A DNA stretch of 64,000 nt, from positions 59,476,397-59,540,396 of the forward strand of contig NC_037088.1 in the NCBI RefSeq assembly GCF_002994745.2, given 5' to 3'. The first letter of the stretch is position 1; every line of letters starts with the position of its first letter. The notes under the pieces were generated by a model. It was not told where the DNA came from, made no database searches, and saw nothing but the letters and a program-made list of their open reading frames with translations. A program made the position numbers and the translations under genes. Origin of the DNA: Rosa chinensis. Its lineage: Eukaryota; Streptophyta; Magnoliopsida; Rosales; Rosaceae. Positions 47,177 to 58,339 of this stretch are shown here, one piece after another.

Positions 47177-49621
47177 TCAGGCAGCAGCTATAGCCTCAGG
47201 CGCAGCTGCCGCAGCGGCAACTACAGCCTCAGGGGCAGCGGCTGGTGCCGGTGGCGAAGGCTTTAGGTGAGGAGGCGTATTATGCTTCAATTTTAGAAGT
47301 ACCTGCCTCATCCTCGAGAGCTCAGTTGGCTTACCAGGTTTTGGACCTTGCACAACGACAATGGAAGGCTTCTTTTCTTGATCCTTCTTCCCTCTCTTCT
47401 CTATTGCTGGCACCTCATTGGGAATGAGATCTGCAACTGCCTTCCAGTAGTTCTGGTCTACCTCAGCATGAAACTTCTCTTGACTGGCAACAAACATCTG
47501 AGAAGAGACAAAGATATTCAAAACAATAATGCCAGGAACATAAATCGCTCCTCAATTCTAACTTACCGTATCTTACAATCTAGATACCAGAGATTCTAAG
47601 ACAAGAAATTTACAGTTATGGAAAATGAAATTCCAGAATATTTAGTTAAAGAGACTTGAGCTCCAAAAATTAAGCATTAAACCCACCAAACATCCTAGTT
47701 AGGATATGAATACTAGCACAGAAGATAGAGAATTATGGTTTATCCATGGTACTCAGAATTCTGCAAAGCAGAAATGACCGTTTTACTCTCCCATAATCAA
47801 GCTGTTGCATTCTATTCTTGGTTGTGCCTTGTTAAAATTTAGAAAATAATATCCAACCAATTCAATAATTGCAAGAAGGAGCTTTCTAGTAAATGACTAG
47901 AAACTTGCAAGAAGGAGCTTTCTAGTAAATGACTAGAAACTTGCAAGAACAATTTTAAGAGATTCCATGAGATTCATCCTCAAAGATACAGGCCAAGAGA
48001 ATCCAAACTAGATCCCTAACTAAAATAGCAACAGACATTTGAAAATTTGGAACATCCTCATACGACAGTATTCATTAGTGGCTTAACCAATATACAAACT
48101 TAATTATATGCTAATGCTGAATACATGATAACTTGTAACCAAACCCAATGAGGTAGGCTTGCCAAGCTAAGTGAAAAAGGACGTACTTTTGATCCTTTAT
48201 ACAGATACTAGATCTTTTTCAATGACAGCTAACAGGAAAATGTTGTGGCAGAGACTCATGCAGTGAACCCTTTATAGTTCAGATCACTAGTTCGTTGAGT
48301 TAAGAATAAGTTCAAATTCTAATAGGGATTAAAACAACTTTATGAAAACCCAATATTTTTTTCTTTATTTTAGAAGAGAAATCCAAGATTTGTTGACATG
48401 ATAGGTCAACCAGATGTGTCTCTTCTTAGAAACCTATTTCAACCAAACAAATGGATCAGCAAATCAAGCATAAATACTATGCAAGTAATTAAATATCAGT
48501 ATCAGCTCAGACCATCTTAAAATGCATACCGACCACACTCAAAATAGAGGCAGCCAGGTAAAAATTTGACTCTATCTCACAGAAGAGCTTATTCAAACAG
48601 AACAGAGGAAACCCATAATATTCTGAAAGTTAACTTGATCTAACCTTCTCTTTTTCCCTGTTAGCAGCTTTGTTATTCTCAGAAGTGATCTTCCTCTTCT
48701 GGTAGAATTCAACCTTGAAATCTTCAGCTTCCTCGATGATTTGGCTCAATAACTCCTTTTCTCTCTTCTCTTTCTCCGCAAGCTGAATTGCATTCTGCCT
48801 GAATACCACAAAATTTTGGTGTAAGAGATCTCTCCACCTCACAAAATTTTACCATTCCCTATCCACCATCTTCCATAAAAATGTAATCAATACAAAACTA
48901 GGACACAGTTTAATTTCGAACAAAATCTTTTAACAAAAGTACATCAACCACTTTCTGATAGTATCAACCAATAGCTAGCAATCTCAATTGAGCTCCACAA
49001 CTTTAATATGAAACCAAAAATTTCAATAGTGAACATAATCACTAAGTCACTAGGCATGAAATTCTTCGGAAAATTGTGAAACTAAAACAAATTTCGGTCA
49101 CTTCCGCACCGAAAGAACAGATCAAACCAATTCAAAAGCAAAACTTTTCAAATCAATCTCATAAAAAACCTAAAGACTAATCACTAGGCATGCAATTCTT
49201 CGAAACTACTGAAACTAATACATCTTCCCCTCACTCTCTCACCAGAAAAAAAAAAGATCAAACCAATTCAAAAGCCAATACTTTCAACTGAATTGCGCAA
49301 AATCCAAATTTAAGATATTGCTCTACTGATTCAATCGTTCAATTACAAAGCTAAGCGGAATCCAAAGCCGAACCTCCTCCATTCTCTGAGAGCGGAGCCC
49401 TCCTCCGGCAGCATCTCGGACGGAGGCGGAAGAATCGGATTGTCCGATCCGGCAGCGAAGACCGACGGCGGAGATGGAGCTTCTGTCTCAGTCGCGAACA
49501 CGTCGTCCACTACGACGGAGTCATGCTCGTAGCGGAGGTAGTCGTCGTCGTCAAAGGGGCGGGTTGACCCGGTGGTGGGGACGGAGTCGTCATCGGGAAG
49601 AGTGAAGGAGGAGGAGGACAT
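47177..49621 (-). CDS. CLC: Clathrin light chain
   Basis: This is the regulatory subunit of the clathrin coat in endocytosis and trans-Golgi traffic. Exons on the minus strand: 49621-49374, 48798-48645 and 47497-47177, giving 240 residues. The N-terminus is acidic and Ser/Pro-rich ([14 protein letters not shown]). The central helix that binds the heavy chain begins at [20 protein letters not shown] and continues through [20 protein letters not shown] to [20 protein letters not shown]. The C-terminal tail has [18 protein letters not shown] and an Ala/Pro-rich end ([15 protein letters not shown]). Length is near that of Arabidopsis CLC2/CLC3 (about 258) and shorter than CLC1. Introns are 1.15 and 0.58 kb. 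No defect is seen. Confidence 0.95.
47869..47940. repeat. 36-bp tandem duplication in a clathrin light chain intron
   Basis: Two identical 36-bp units (TTGCAAGAAGGAGCTTTC...) stand head to tail in intron 2, followed by the start of a third (TTGCAAGAA). It is probably length-polymorphic. Confidence 0.85.
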
Positions 49622-49965
49622 GGTGTGGCTGACACGTAAGAGAAATCTCTCTCTCTCTGTGCTTTAACTGTTTATGCGAAATGGTTTACTACAGAGGTGA
49701 AAATGAAATGAATGTCAGGTGGCGACTAATTGGGCTCTATTTCACTAGAATTTCAGGTGGTGAAAATGAAATGAAATGAATGTCAGATTAGGTCCAATGC
49801 TGAGGGACACGGCCCAATAGCTATATTTCACTAAAATTTTATGAAAATTTAAAAACTATAAGCTAAATGCATTTTAACATCTTCCACAAAAACTATTTTA
49901 TTTTAGAAATATGTCAACTCTTTCCATTGATTTAGCGGAATTACAAACTAGCGTACCCTAAGATT

Positions 49966-50962
49966 TTTTTTTTTTTTTTTGAAATAGAAGTTGAATTCAT
50001 TAGATCAACAGCAAAAAGACTGAAGTCTACCAAAACTTACATAAGAAATCCGACAAGAAAATCCGGATTAACCTACCTAAGCTAAAGCAAACCTTTAAAC
50101 ATCACTGGGTTGCTCACAGTTAATCAAGCCTATACAAGAATGAAAAAACCTCGCCTCCTACGGAAAAGAAATCATTCAACTAGCCCTCACTTGCCAAGCA
50201 CGCAATTGTGGTACAAACAAGAAACTAGAAACGTCATAGAAGACTCATAGAGGTTAATCCAACCTCACACAGGCTCATACCCTAAGAAATTAGGGCCCCA
50301 TTTGCCTGGACCCCAGCCCAAGCCCGTAGGCCCAAGCCCAAGTCCAGTCTTGTCTAGCAGAAACAGAAACAAAAGCAAACAGGCCCAGCAGCCCAAGCGC
50401 AGGCCCCTGTCCCATCAACCCAAGATTGAGCCCAGGCCCAAGCCCAAGTAAACAGAGGAGGAGCCTCACACCGCTGCTTCGTTGCCAACGCCGCCATCAT
50501 GTCCTCCGGCGGCAAAACTTCCGACCACAGCTCTGGCGGCCGGCCTTTCCAACAGTGCAGCAACATCGAACACTTGTTGCCTCTCAGCTCGCGGTGAACA
50601 AACGTCAATCCAAACCAACAGCCGATCGGAACGAAAGGAGAAAACTGAGCCTGCACAAAGGACCGGCCGGAAAATAAAATCCCCGCCGCTCTGCTATCAA
50701 ATCCGACCTTCTGCTTCCCCTGCGCCTCGCCGGTACGACGATTGGTTCAGCGTTGGTGCCCCTCCGAGATCTGTCGAGCAACCAGATCTGTCGGTGACCC
50801 CCCAATATCTGGTATTCTGTGCTGTCCTTGACCCCCCGACGACGAGCTTCGTTGGTGCTGACGCTGATAGCACCCGGAAGGATGTTCCGCCGCCACGCTC
50901 TACTCAACCCTAGGGCTGCTTGTATTTTACACCATTTGAGGCCCTATATCATTGCCCAATTG
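49966..50962 (-). mobile_element. Retroposon with 15-bp target-site duplication
   Basis: Perfect copies of GCGTACCCTAAGATT flank the element at 49951-49965 and 50963-50977. A long T-run at the left is the poly(A) tail of a minus-oriented insertion, and the 5' part (50480-50915) is GC-rich, ending in CTAGGG. Frames at 50354-50656, 50426-50913 and 50605-50907 carry no recognised domain. It belongs to the same group as the elements at 346-1512, 2992-4462, 9600-10719 and 18135-19287. The short flank 49622-49950 is the 5' side of the clathrin light chain gene. Confidence 0.8.
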
Positions 50963-51501
50963 GCGTACCCTAAGATTGCTGAAACAGCCATTACACAAAT
51001 AATTCAACATTTTTATAGTCATATGAAGGCTCATTCAAAATCTAGTGAACACTATTATGGAAAACTCAAAGGCATAAACTGACTACTCTGTACAATATAT
51101 TTCAATACTTAGGGGGGTGTATTATATATGGAATTAGTGGAAGTTTTAAAGAAATCTATAGAATTTAAAAGTCTGGGTGTATTCAATATAGACTTTTAAC
51201 AGTCCATGAAAGTCTTGAGGTATTCAATTAGGATTTTTAAAGACTTCATGAATTCCACCAAAATCTAGGGGTATTCAATGAGGACTTTTAAATTTAAGAA
51301 GTTTTTTCATTCTTTATCTTCCACAAAATTATGAGTTATCTCAATCCAATAATAAATTAATTAAAAGATAATAAAAATTACATCGTCTTCCATAAAATAA
51401 GCACAATTTCCCTCAATTATAAACATGAATTTTAGTTTTTATTATATAAAGACAAAAATCAATTAACATGTACAAAGCACATATTAAGGGGCTAACTATC
51501 T

Positions 51502-52531
51502 CCTCTCTATGCTGGTGGAGGCCGTGTACTTTCGATCTGGATGGATGGCTTTGCCTCCTTTAATGGTCCAAAATATGGGGGTGAAGACGGGCCTCTCCGT
51601 CGAAACCTGCCTAAAGTTCTCTCTCAAGCTTCTGATGGCGGAAGTGATGGTGATTTGGCGTTTGACCGGCTTTACAGAGGTGTGCTTGTGGGTGAAGCAA
51701 ATAGTGGCGCTTGGTGTCTGCAGCCGTCCTGGGCTATAACGTTTGGATCGCATTGGAGAGTTGATGGATCTAATCAGATATGGAATTTGGATTGCAACAG
51801 GTTGGGTTTTCCGTTTGATGGTGGCACTCTCTGGCATGGATGGGTCGGTCGTTTCTGTTAGAGGACAAAGGGATCGATGGTGCTCTCGATTCTCCTTTGC
51901 CAGCAGAGGTGAATGACGGGCTAGAATTGGCTATCCAGTATGGTGGTGGGGTTCATTATCTTCTGGTAGAATGGGATCCATTTATGTCCCGGTTTCTTGC
52001 TGGTATGGATGGTGATCTCCAGAAAGGTGCTATCAGTGATGGTGGTAATGCAGGCGTCAAACTCCAACAAGTGGGTTATGGCGGCGGCGGCTTGACTGCA
52101 ATCTCATCTAGGGTTTGCCCTAGGTGTTTTGGTTGGGCCTTGTATTGGGCTGCTAGGGTTCTATTTTGGGCTGGAGCAGTTGTTTTGTCTTTAAATTTTA
52201 ATTTAGTTTTGGGCCTTCATTCTTTTATGAATGATGCACCTATTTTTTTCTTGCATTAACCGGGAGAGATTGCAAAGAAAAGAGAGACCTTGTCGTCCCC
52301 ATTAGGGTTTTTAAATCTTTTTCGGGGCTATGCTTTTCTTTGTTTTGGGCTTAATCCTAAAATGTGGGTGTGTTAGGAGATTACTAGTTTATTTGCTCTT
52401 TTAGTTAGGGGTGGCTTTGTAGTAGTTTCTATGGAACGGTTCTTTCTGTTGACCCCATAGGGGTGGATTGTTTTTGTACTGCTTGCTGAATTACATAATG
52501 AGATGACCTCTTTTACTCAAAAAAAAAAAAA
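51502..52531 (+). mobile_element. Poly(A)-tailed retroposon, plus orientation
   Basis: The body of about 1 kb ends TACATAATGAGATGACCTC, then TTTTACTC and a poly(A) run at about 52519-52531. GCTAACTATCT (51491-51501) and GCCAAACTATCT (52533-52544) form an imperfect target duplication with one base of length difference. Overlapping frames at 51509-51861 and 51840-52259 are open but resemble no reverse transcriptase or other domain I know. Confidence 0.6.
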
Positions 52532-52538
52532 TGCCAAA

Positions 52539-52622
52539 CTATCTATAAAATGTATTCCAATTTGCGAGATAACGAAATCTCTATCTATAAAATATATTCC
52601 TATTTGTGAGATAACGAAATCT
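52539..52622. repeat. 42-bp tandem duplication
   Basis: Two units beginning CTATCTATAAAAT and ending GATAACGAAATCT lie at 52539-52580 and 52581-52622, directly after the retroposon's right target duplication. Confidence 0.8.
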
Positions 52623-52702
52623 CTAACAAACTTTTTTATTTTGAACAATATCATTAGACATATTCACATCACCCTCTAATTTCCATGATTAATCATACCC
52701 CC

Positions 52703-53156
52703 TAATTGTATCATCTCTTTGTTGATATGGAAAAATTTAATAGGAAGTCTTCTTACCTATTTGTTTTGGCTGGAGTGAAAGCGAAAGTTTTACGGTTAAG
52801 AAATTGACTATATATGTGTCTACAAAATTTGGATTGGTGTTTGACAAATAAAGTTTGAAAATAAGGAAACCTGTAAAAAATATTATGATGCCTAAGTTGG
52901 TGATAATTTGAGTTGTAATAAGTGTAGATGAGATTGATTGCTTGCTTCAATTGTTTACTTTACCAAGTATTTGTAGGCAAGTTCGAGCAGATATCTCGAC
53001 TAATATGCGTAGGGGTGTGCAAAGTTCGCAAGTCATATATGCATAACTGCGTAAGTGGATCCACTACACTATTTTCAAGAGAACGTCCGGGTGTGCTTCC
53101 CGCTTGCTACTAATTCATCCTAGTTAACTAATGATGTTGCCTGGTTATGTCTTATC
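52703..53156. other. AT-rich spacer
   Basis: No gene or repeat was recognised. Confidence 0.4.
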
Positions 53157-53562
53157 CAGATCCATCTCAAGAAGATTTCACCTCTAAAAGATCTGATTTT
53201 CTCAGAACTCCCCAAATAGATTGGGTCATCTCTCTTTTGGCTTGTCTCTGGATTAGAGCCTATGATTTTATGATTTTATCTCATCGAGATCCACATTGAG
53301 GGGATTTCACTTCATTTGGATCCACTTTGAGGGGATTTCACCCCATTTGGATCCATCTTGAGGGGATTTCATCTCACTTTGATACGTCTTGAGGAGATTC
53401 ACCTCTCTTTGATCCGCCTTGAGAGGATTTCACCTCCTTGAAGAGATTAATATCACTCAATAAAATTCGCCTTGAGAGAATTTCAACCCACTTGGATCTG
53501 TCTTGAGGAGATTTTACCTCACTTGGATCCTCATTAAGGAGATTTCAAGAGATTTTACCTCA
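53157..53562. repeat. Degenerate minisatellite (about 33-bp unit)
   Basis: About ten imperfect units of the form GATCCACCTTGAGGGGATTT followed by CACCTCACTTG occur in a row. Unit length varies between roughly 28 and 36 bp, and an A-run closes the array. It is non-coding and lies beside the N-terminal receptor kinase fragment. Confidence 0.75.
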
Positions 53563-53689
53563 CTTGTTAAAAAAAAAAAAAAAGTTCATGTTAATAACAG
53601 GAATTAAGTAGTAAACGGACCACCAATTCTTAAGCTCTTCTTGGTCTCATGTAGGTTTCCCAGGAAGCTTGGGATGCCTCATGTGAGAT

Positions 53690-54240
53690 CAAGCCTGATC
53701 ATTAGCTTCAACAATGAGCCAAGCTCATTCAGAATTTTTCCCTTTAGATCGATGGTTTGGAAGTTGAGGATGCTCACTTCAGAGCAGTAGGTCAAGTTAA
53801 CCGGAATCTCCCCCTCCAATTTGTTCTCACTGACACTGATATATCGCAGTCAGGACAAGTGATAAACTTGGTGTGGAATGTTGTGAGAGAGAGGCTGTTG
53901 ATTTGAAGGTTGATGTACCTAAGAAAGAAGAGGCTTCATGAAAGGTGACATAGTGCCATGCAAATCATAGCCTTGTAGATTCAAGGGTACTACTACCGCA
54001 AGTAATTCCATTCCAAGTGAAAAGATTCATTTAATGATTTCAAGAAGCCATGCAAATAGGTGGCTATGGGTTCTTTGAATCCGAGTTAAGCCACACGAGC
54101 CGCATCATTTGCGAGTTTGCGACATTAGTAGGAAAAGGAGTTCATAAGAAGGAGAAGTGTGATCACATGAAAGCATCTGAACCAAAATGGACATAAGTAG
54201 AGTACATGAAGCTCCATTGTTGGGCTGGGCTCTCACAACT
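53690..54240 (-). pseudogene. Degenerate N-terminal fragment of an LRR receptor kinase
   Basis: On the minus strand this stretch aligns with the first 150-180 codons of the intact kinase (45626 to about 45150). Shared landmarks are the ATGGAGCTTCATGTACTC-like start (about 54213), ACTTGCGGTAGTAGTACC against the LRR N-cap, CATGGCACTATGTCACC and GGAGATTCCGGTTAAC. The frame is broken by many small deletions and stops. The rest of that gene is missing, and the minisatellite at 53157-53562 lies where the repeats would continue. Confidence 0.7.
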
Positions 54241-54992
54241 TGGTGATTATACAATGGGTTCTCTAAGAAAGTTCTTTGTTTCTGACCTGTTAAGTTTAGC
54301 TCAATGACCATAATAGAGTAGAAGGTGAACACAGTCCATCCCACCATATTCTAGTACTGCTGTAAACTAGAACTTGACATTTCAGTGATTTTACTAATCA
54401 TTTTTATATATATTTTTTTTCTCACAATGACTCTTTATTTAATGCTGCATTATTCAATTTTGCAGAAAATGTGGGTGGCTTACTTAATTAGCTGAAGGTA
54501 AGGTGTTTGAAGAAATGTTCTTTACAAGATGTGTCAGGTTAAGTCTGAAGTGATGATTTTCCACTAACGCCAATGTTAAGAAAGAAAGGTACTCCTGGAC
54601 TTCTTAGTTTCCATTTATACAAAACAAAACAAAACAAAATTATAGCTATGAATTGGATTCCTTTGTCTTTTCTGAAAATTCTCACAAACTCAATTCGATT
54701 ACATCACTTATTACACATAATTAAGATACAACATTAATTGCTAGCTAGTCTCCACTGGATCTTAGGGGAAGTCTACATATATAATAAGAAACACTTAATC
54801 TAAAGATCAAAATCAAGCACTCACTTATTAATAACTACAACATATTTCTTCCACACTTTCAAGCTATCATTCTGCCTTTAGACGTCTTCGTCAATAGTAT
54901 AGTTCACATAATATTGACACCTCGCTTTCCATGCTATACTGTGTAAGTATTTTTGCACAAAAACATGATTATACAATTATAAAGAAGTAAGG

Positions 54993-54997
54993 AAGAA

Positions 54998-55048
<51 letters not shown>

Positions 55049-55049
55049 G
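54993..55049. repeat. (AAAT)n microsatellite
   Basis: About 14 tandem ATAA/AAAT units stand in the duplicated 3' flank of the decayed kinase copy; the intact gene's flank lacks this expansion. Surrounding sequence 54241-55127 shows no gene. Confidence 0.9.
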
Positions 55050-55127
55050 AAATGAAAAAGAGCAACAAAAAAAAAAATACCGTTTTGTTGCACACAACAT
55101 AAAGAAGAAAATAACAGCACATATTGT

Positions 55128-57130
55128 TCAGCTTCTTCTTGGCCTTTCTTGACAGATGTCAACACCAGTGTAAGCATCTTTTATATGGTGTAGCTTCCTA
55201 TGGACCTCCTCTATAGATATTCTATTCCTTGGTGATTCTTCCGAGCATGCAAGTCTTATCTTAAGGGTTGGAAGTATGCACTTCCACACATAAGTGTTCA
55301 TCTTGCTTAAATTCTCATTGTTAATGTTTTCTTCAACGGCTTCGATTTCATTATTGTAACTACTAATGTAGTTCACTATATTTTGAGATGTTGCAGGTGC
55401 TGTCTCTTCTAAAGTGGCAAGAAGACTAGGATCTACAATCTGCATCACTCTTCCTGGTATGGCCATCTTGACAAAGTTATGGAGGTTCAAACCCTCTTTA
55501 AATATTTCATCGATAGGACTTCTTCTTGTGAACATTTGCAACACAAGCACCCCAAAACTATATGCATCCCCTTGTCTTGATGGCTCAACACCACTCGCAT
55601 ACTTTGTTACTCACAAAACAATCAAGTACATATATTAGTTCTCTTTGTACAATTTGGAACCTAACTTCTATAGTATGAATAGCCTCTCTGTTGATCAGAC
55701 TCGTATGAAAACTTTTTCATCATCAATGATTATTAATGTATGAATGTATTATACAAATGAATTCCAATTTTGGGTTGAGATAGAAAGTGAGATAAACTTT
55801 ATAATCGGTATCTTCTCTCTTTACAAAAAAAAAATCATTTATGTTATGTATTAATATTACAATCTTTAAGATGACGTATCTTATCTTGCTTGCCAATGTA
55901 TACTTGATCATTTGTTAGGCTTAAAATTTAAGTTGGTTGTCATTGCCATTGTGCCACATTGAGCAAAAGCTACCATGCTCCTATTTCTCTATTCTTTTGT
56001 TCATATTTCTATTTATCTTCAATAAACATGTAGACAAAAATTTAAGAAATTATAACATAGTGGAAGATTATTACCTAGAGCAGCCTAGCCAATGGTTCCC
56101 TATATTCCAACCGTGCTACTTTGATTTTGAGAGGAGTCTGTGGTCATTGAGATGAGTCTTGCTAACCCAAAATCACCAACACGAGCAACCATGTCATTAT
56201 CAAGAAGAACATTGCTCGGCTTCATGTCGCAGTGAATAACTTGTGGTTCACAATGATCATGAAGATAACACGCAGAAGGCACATCAACCGCAATATTCAG
56301 TCTTTGAAGAAGGTTCAAACTACTCCTTGATTGATTTACTCTGTGCAGCCACTCCTCTAAACTTCCATTTGACATATACTAAAAAACTAGAGCTTTGAAG
56401 TCATTACCATTGTAATCCGTGCAGGAGCAACATGTTAAGATCTTCACAAGATTCCTGTGCCGGATATTTCTCAGTGCATTGCATTCAACCACAAATCTCT
56501 TGGAAGCACCTTTTTGTTGAAGGTTGAGGACCTTGATGGCAACAACGTTGTTTTCTTCTTGATTAAGAATCCCTTTATATACAGAGCCAAAACCGCCTGA
56601 TCCAATTTGATTGCTTGGAGAGAATCCGCCAGTGGCATGGTGAAGTGTCTGGTATGAAACCTTTGGAAGGAAGTTAATTGATGACATTGCAGATAGCGGT
56701 TTATTCTTTTGACTTTTTCTCCTCCAGTAAAGAGGTATGATCACTGCAAACAGAAGAGAGCATCCAGCGACTAAAGAAATTGTGAACTTTATTTTGAAGC
56801 CGTGCAACTTTCTCTGCTTTGGGACTTTGATGGGGCATGCTGGTAGCTGCAATTCTGTAACACCACCACAAAGTTTGGTATTTCCATTCAATGATATTGC
56901 ACTTGTGTTTTGAAAAACTCCTCCTTTCGGTGCCTCACCCTCCAGATTATTGGATGAAAGGTTCAAATAATTCAAGAATGGAAGCCTTTATAGGTCTTTT
57001 AGAATATGTCCTGACAAGTTGTTTCGTGAAAGATCTAAATACTGAAGACCTCTCAAAGCAGCCAAAGAAGAAGGTATGATTCCTTGAAAGTGATTCTCTT
57101 GTAGGTAAAGAAATTCAAGGCTCGACCAAC
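55128..57130 (-). pseudogene. Decayed LRR-XII receptor kinase copy (C-terminal half)
   Basis: It is co-linear with the intact kinase from the last leucine-rich repeats through transmembrane and kinase domains to the stop. At least four in-frame stops are visible. One follows the GHILKDL part near 56988, one replaces the Glu of VFEYM (about 56382), one replaces the Lys of GIKGT (about 56100) and one lies in GYAAP at the exon end (about 56090). A 3-bp deletion affects SALCYLHD. The catalytic loop reads HCDMKPSN, the usual non-RD form, unlike the RD form of the intact gene. The second exon (about 55612-55128) stays open. The LRR region is cut at about 57130-57140 by unrelated sequence, so the copy could not make a receptor. 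Confidence 0.9.
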
Positions 57131-57837
57131 AATTCCCAGCCTGTAAGCAACCGCAGGTCAAGTAGATTGTGATTCTGCCAACACCCCCTGATCCGTGCCA
57201 CACGACACTGCTCCTTTCGGGTCAGGTTAAAGCGTAGGCCTGCTACACAAGAAGAAGGCATTTCAGAAAATGACCAAGGCACATTATACAGGCATGTACC
57301 TCTAACATTAAACCAACGGAATTTGACAACCTCGGATGGGGCAGAACTCCACTAGGTAATTGGTGCAGGACTGCTTTCCAAGTTTCCTCCACCACCAAAT
57401 ATTCATGTCGACCATGTAACCAAATAATATATTCATAATTATTTTATTTAAATTTAAATTAGAGATATAATGTGCAAGACAAACTAAAATTTGATATATG
57501 GATGCACCTGGACCATTAAAACTGTTCTCGTTGAAATTAACCGAAATCAAACTGACAAAAACGGTGCGGGTTCGGTTTTATAAAGAATTTTTGTCTATTT
57601 ACTCTATTTCTAGGGATTTTTTTCCCACTTTCCCTTTTAAGTTTTTTTTTTAATTCTCTCTTACCCAAACCACTCTAGGGGGGTCTTCCCTAATACACCA
57701 TTTATTTATTTATTTTTTTAATTTTGTTTTAATAGCATTTTACCCTTACCCTTTATTACTTAGAGAGAGAAACCATATGAGACTTCGCCGGAGCCGATCA
57801 CCGGCGGCCGCCCATCGGACCTTTCAGAAAACCACAC
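57131..57837. other. Rearrangement junction and spacer upstream of the kinase pseudogene
   Basis: 57131-57420 is partly unrelated and partly an inverted copy of sequence near 46450. 57428-57582 is a direct copy of 46798-46950. The mixed orientation shows at least one inversion after duplication. From 57583 the sequence is T-rich, with a GC-rich patch (about 57785-57820, GCCGGAGCC). Confidence 0.55.
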
Positions 57838-58160
57838 CGAAAATGTTTATTACCCCAATAGACATCTAGTACCCACCAATAAAGGGGGCAATAGAGGTTT
57901 ACTGCCCCCCAATAGACGTCTATTCAAACCCAATAGAACTTTTGGTCTATTGCCCCCCAATAGACGACTATCAGCCATGTATTGCCCCCCAATAGACGTC
58001 TATTGGCCCCTAATATGATTTTCAGTTGCCAGAATATGAACCAATCTTCCTAGATTTAGACAAATAAAATTTGATTAAAGAAAAAAAATGAGAATATTAC
58101 ATCAATTCAAAATGTCTATTGCCTCCTAATAGACATCTATTGCCTCCAAATAGACCTTTA
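57838..58160. repeat. Array of CAATAGAC/GTCTATTG palindromic motifs
   Basis: The motif CCCCCAATAGACGTCTATT and variants occur about eight times within 320 bp. At 57989-58006 it forms a perfect 18-bp palindrome, CCAATAGACGTCTATTGG. Runs of C precede most copies. It is non-coding. It could be the subterminal repeat region of a transposon, but no terminal repeat or target duplication was found. Confidence 0.6.
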
Positions 58161-58339
58161 ACACACTTCTTTTGGCCCAATAAAACCCTTTTTTTTCCCT
58201 TCATTTTTTCTTCCATTATGGGCCTTTTGCCCCCATTTTACCAAAAAAAAGGAAAAAAAACAAAAAAAAGCTAGAAATTCTCTAAATATTCTTATGAAAG
58301 AAAACAAACAACCCGAGTGCATAAAGATTACATATATTT

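Larger units (their letters stand above)
51112..52702. mobile_element. Inverted-repeat transposon, interrupted by a retroposon
   Basis: The left end GGGGGGTGTATTATATATGG and the right end, whose inverse reads GGGGGTATGATTAATCATGG, are imperfect inverted repeats flanked by TA. The subterminal left part repeats GTATTCAATxxGGACTTTTAA in several copies (51175-51290). The remainder of the interior is the retroposon at 51502-52531, so the original element would have been about 560 bp. The superfamily is uncertain. Confidence 0.45.

Noticed and set aside
47462..47761. Antisense-like frames over the clathrin light chain third exon
   Set aside because: The clathrin reading on the minus strand explains the region; the others lack homology.
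51509..52259. A coding gene in the retroposon at 51502-52531
   Set aside because: Three overlapping frames of similar quality, a poly(A) tail and flanking duplications fit a non-coding insertion better.
55128..55612. Treating the open second exon of the kinase copy as a functional kinase gene
   Set aside because: Upstream stops in the same copy and loss of most leucine-rich repeats show that it is a relict.
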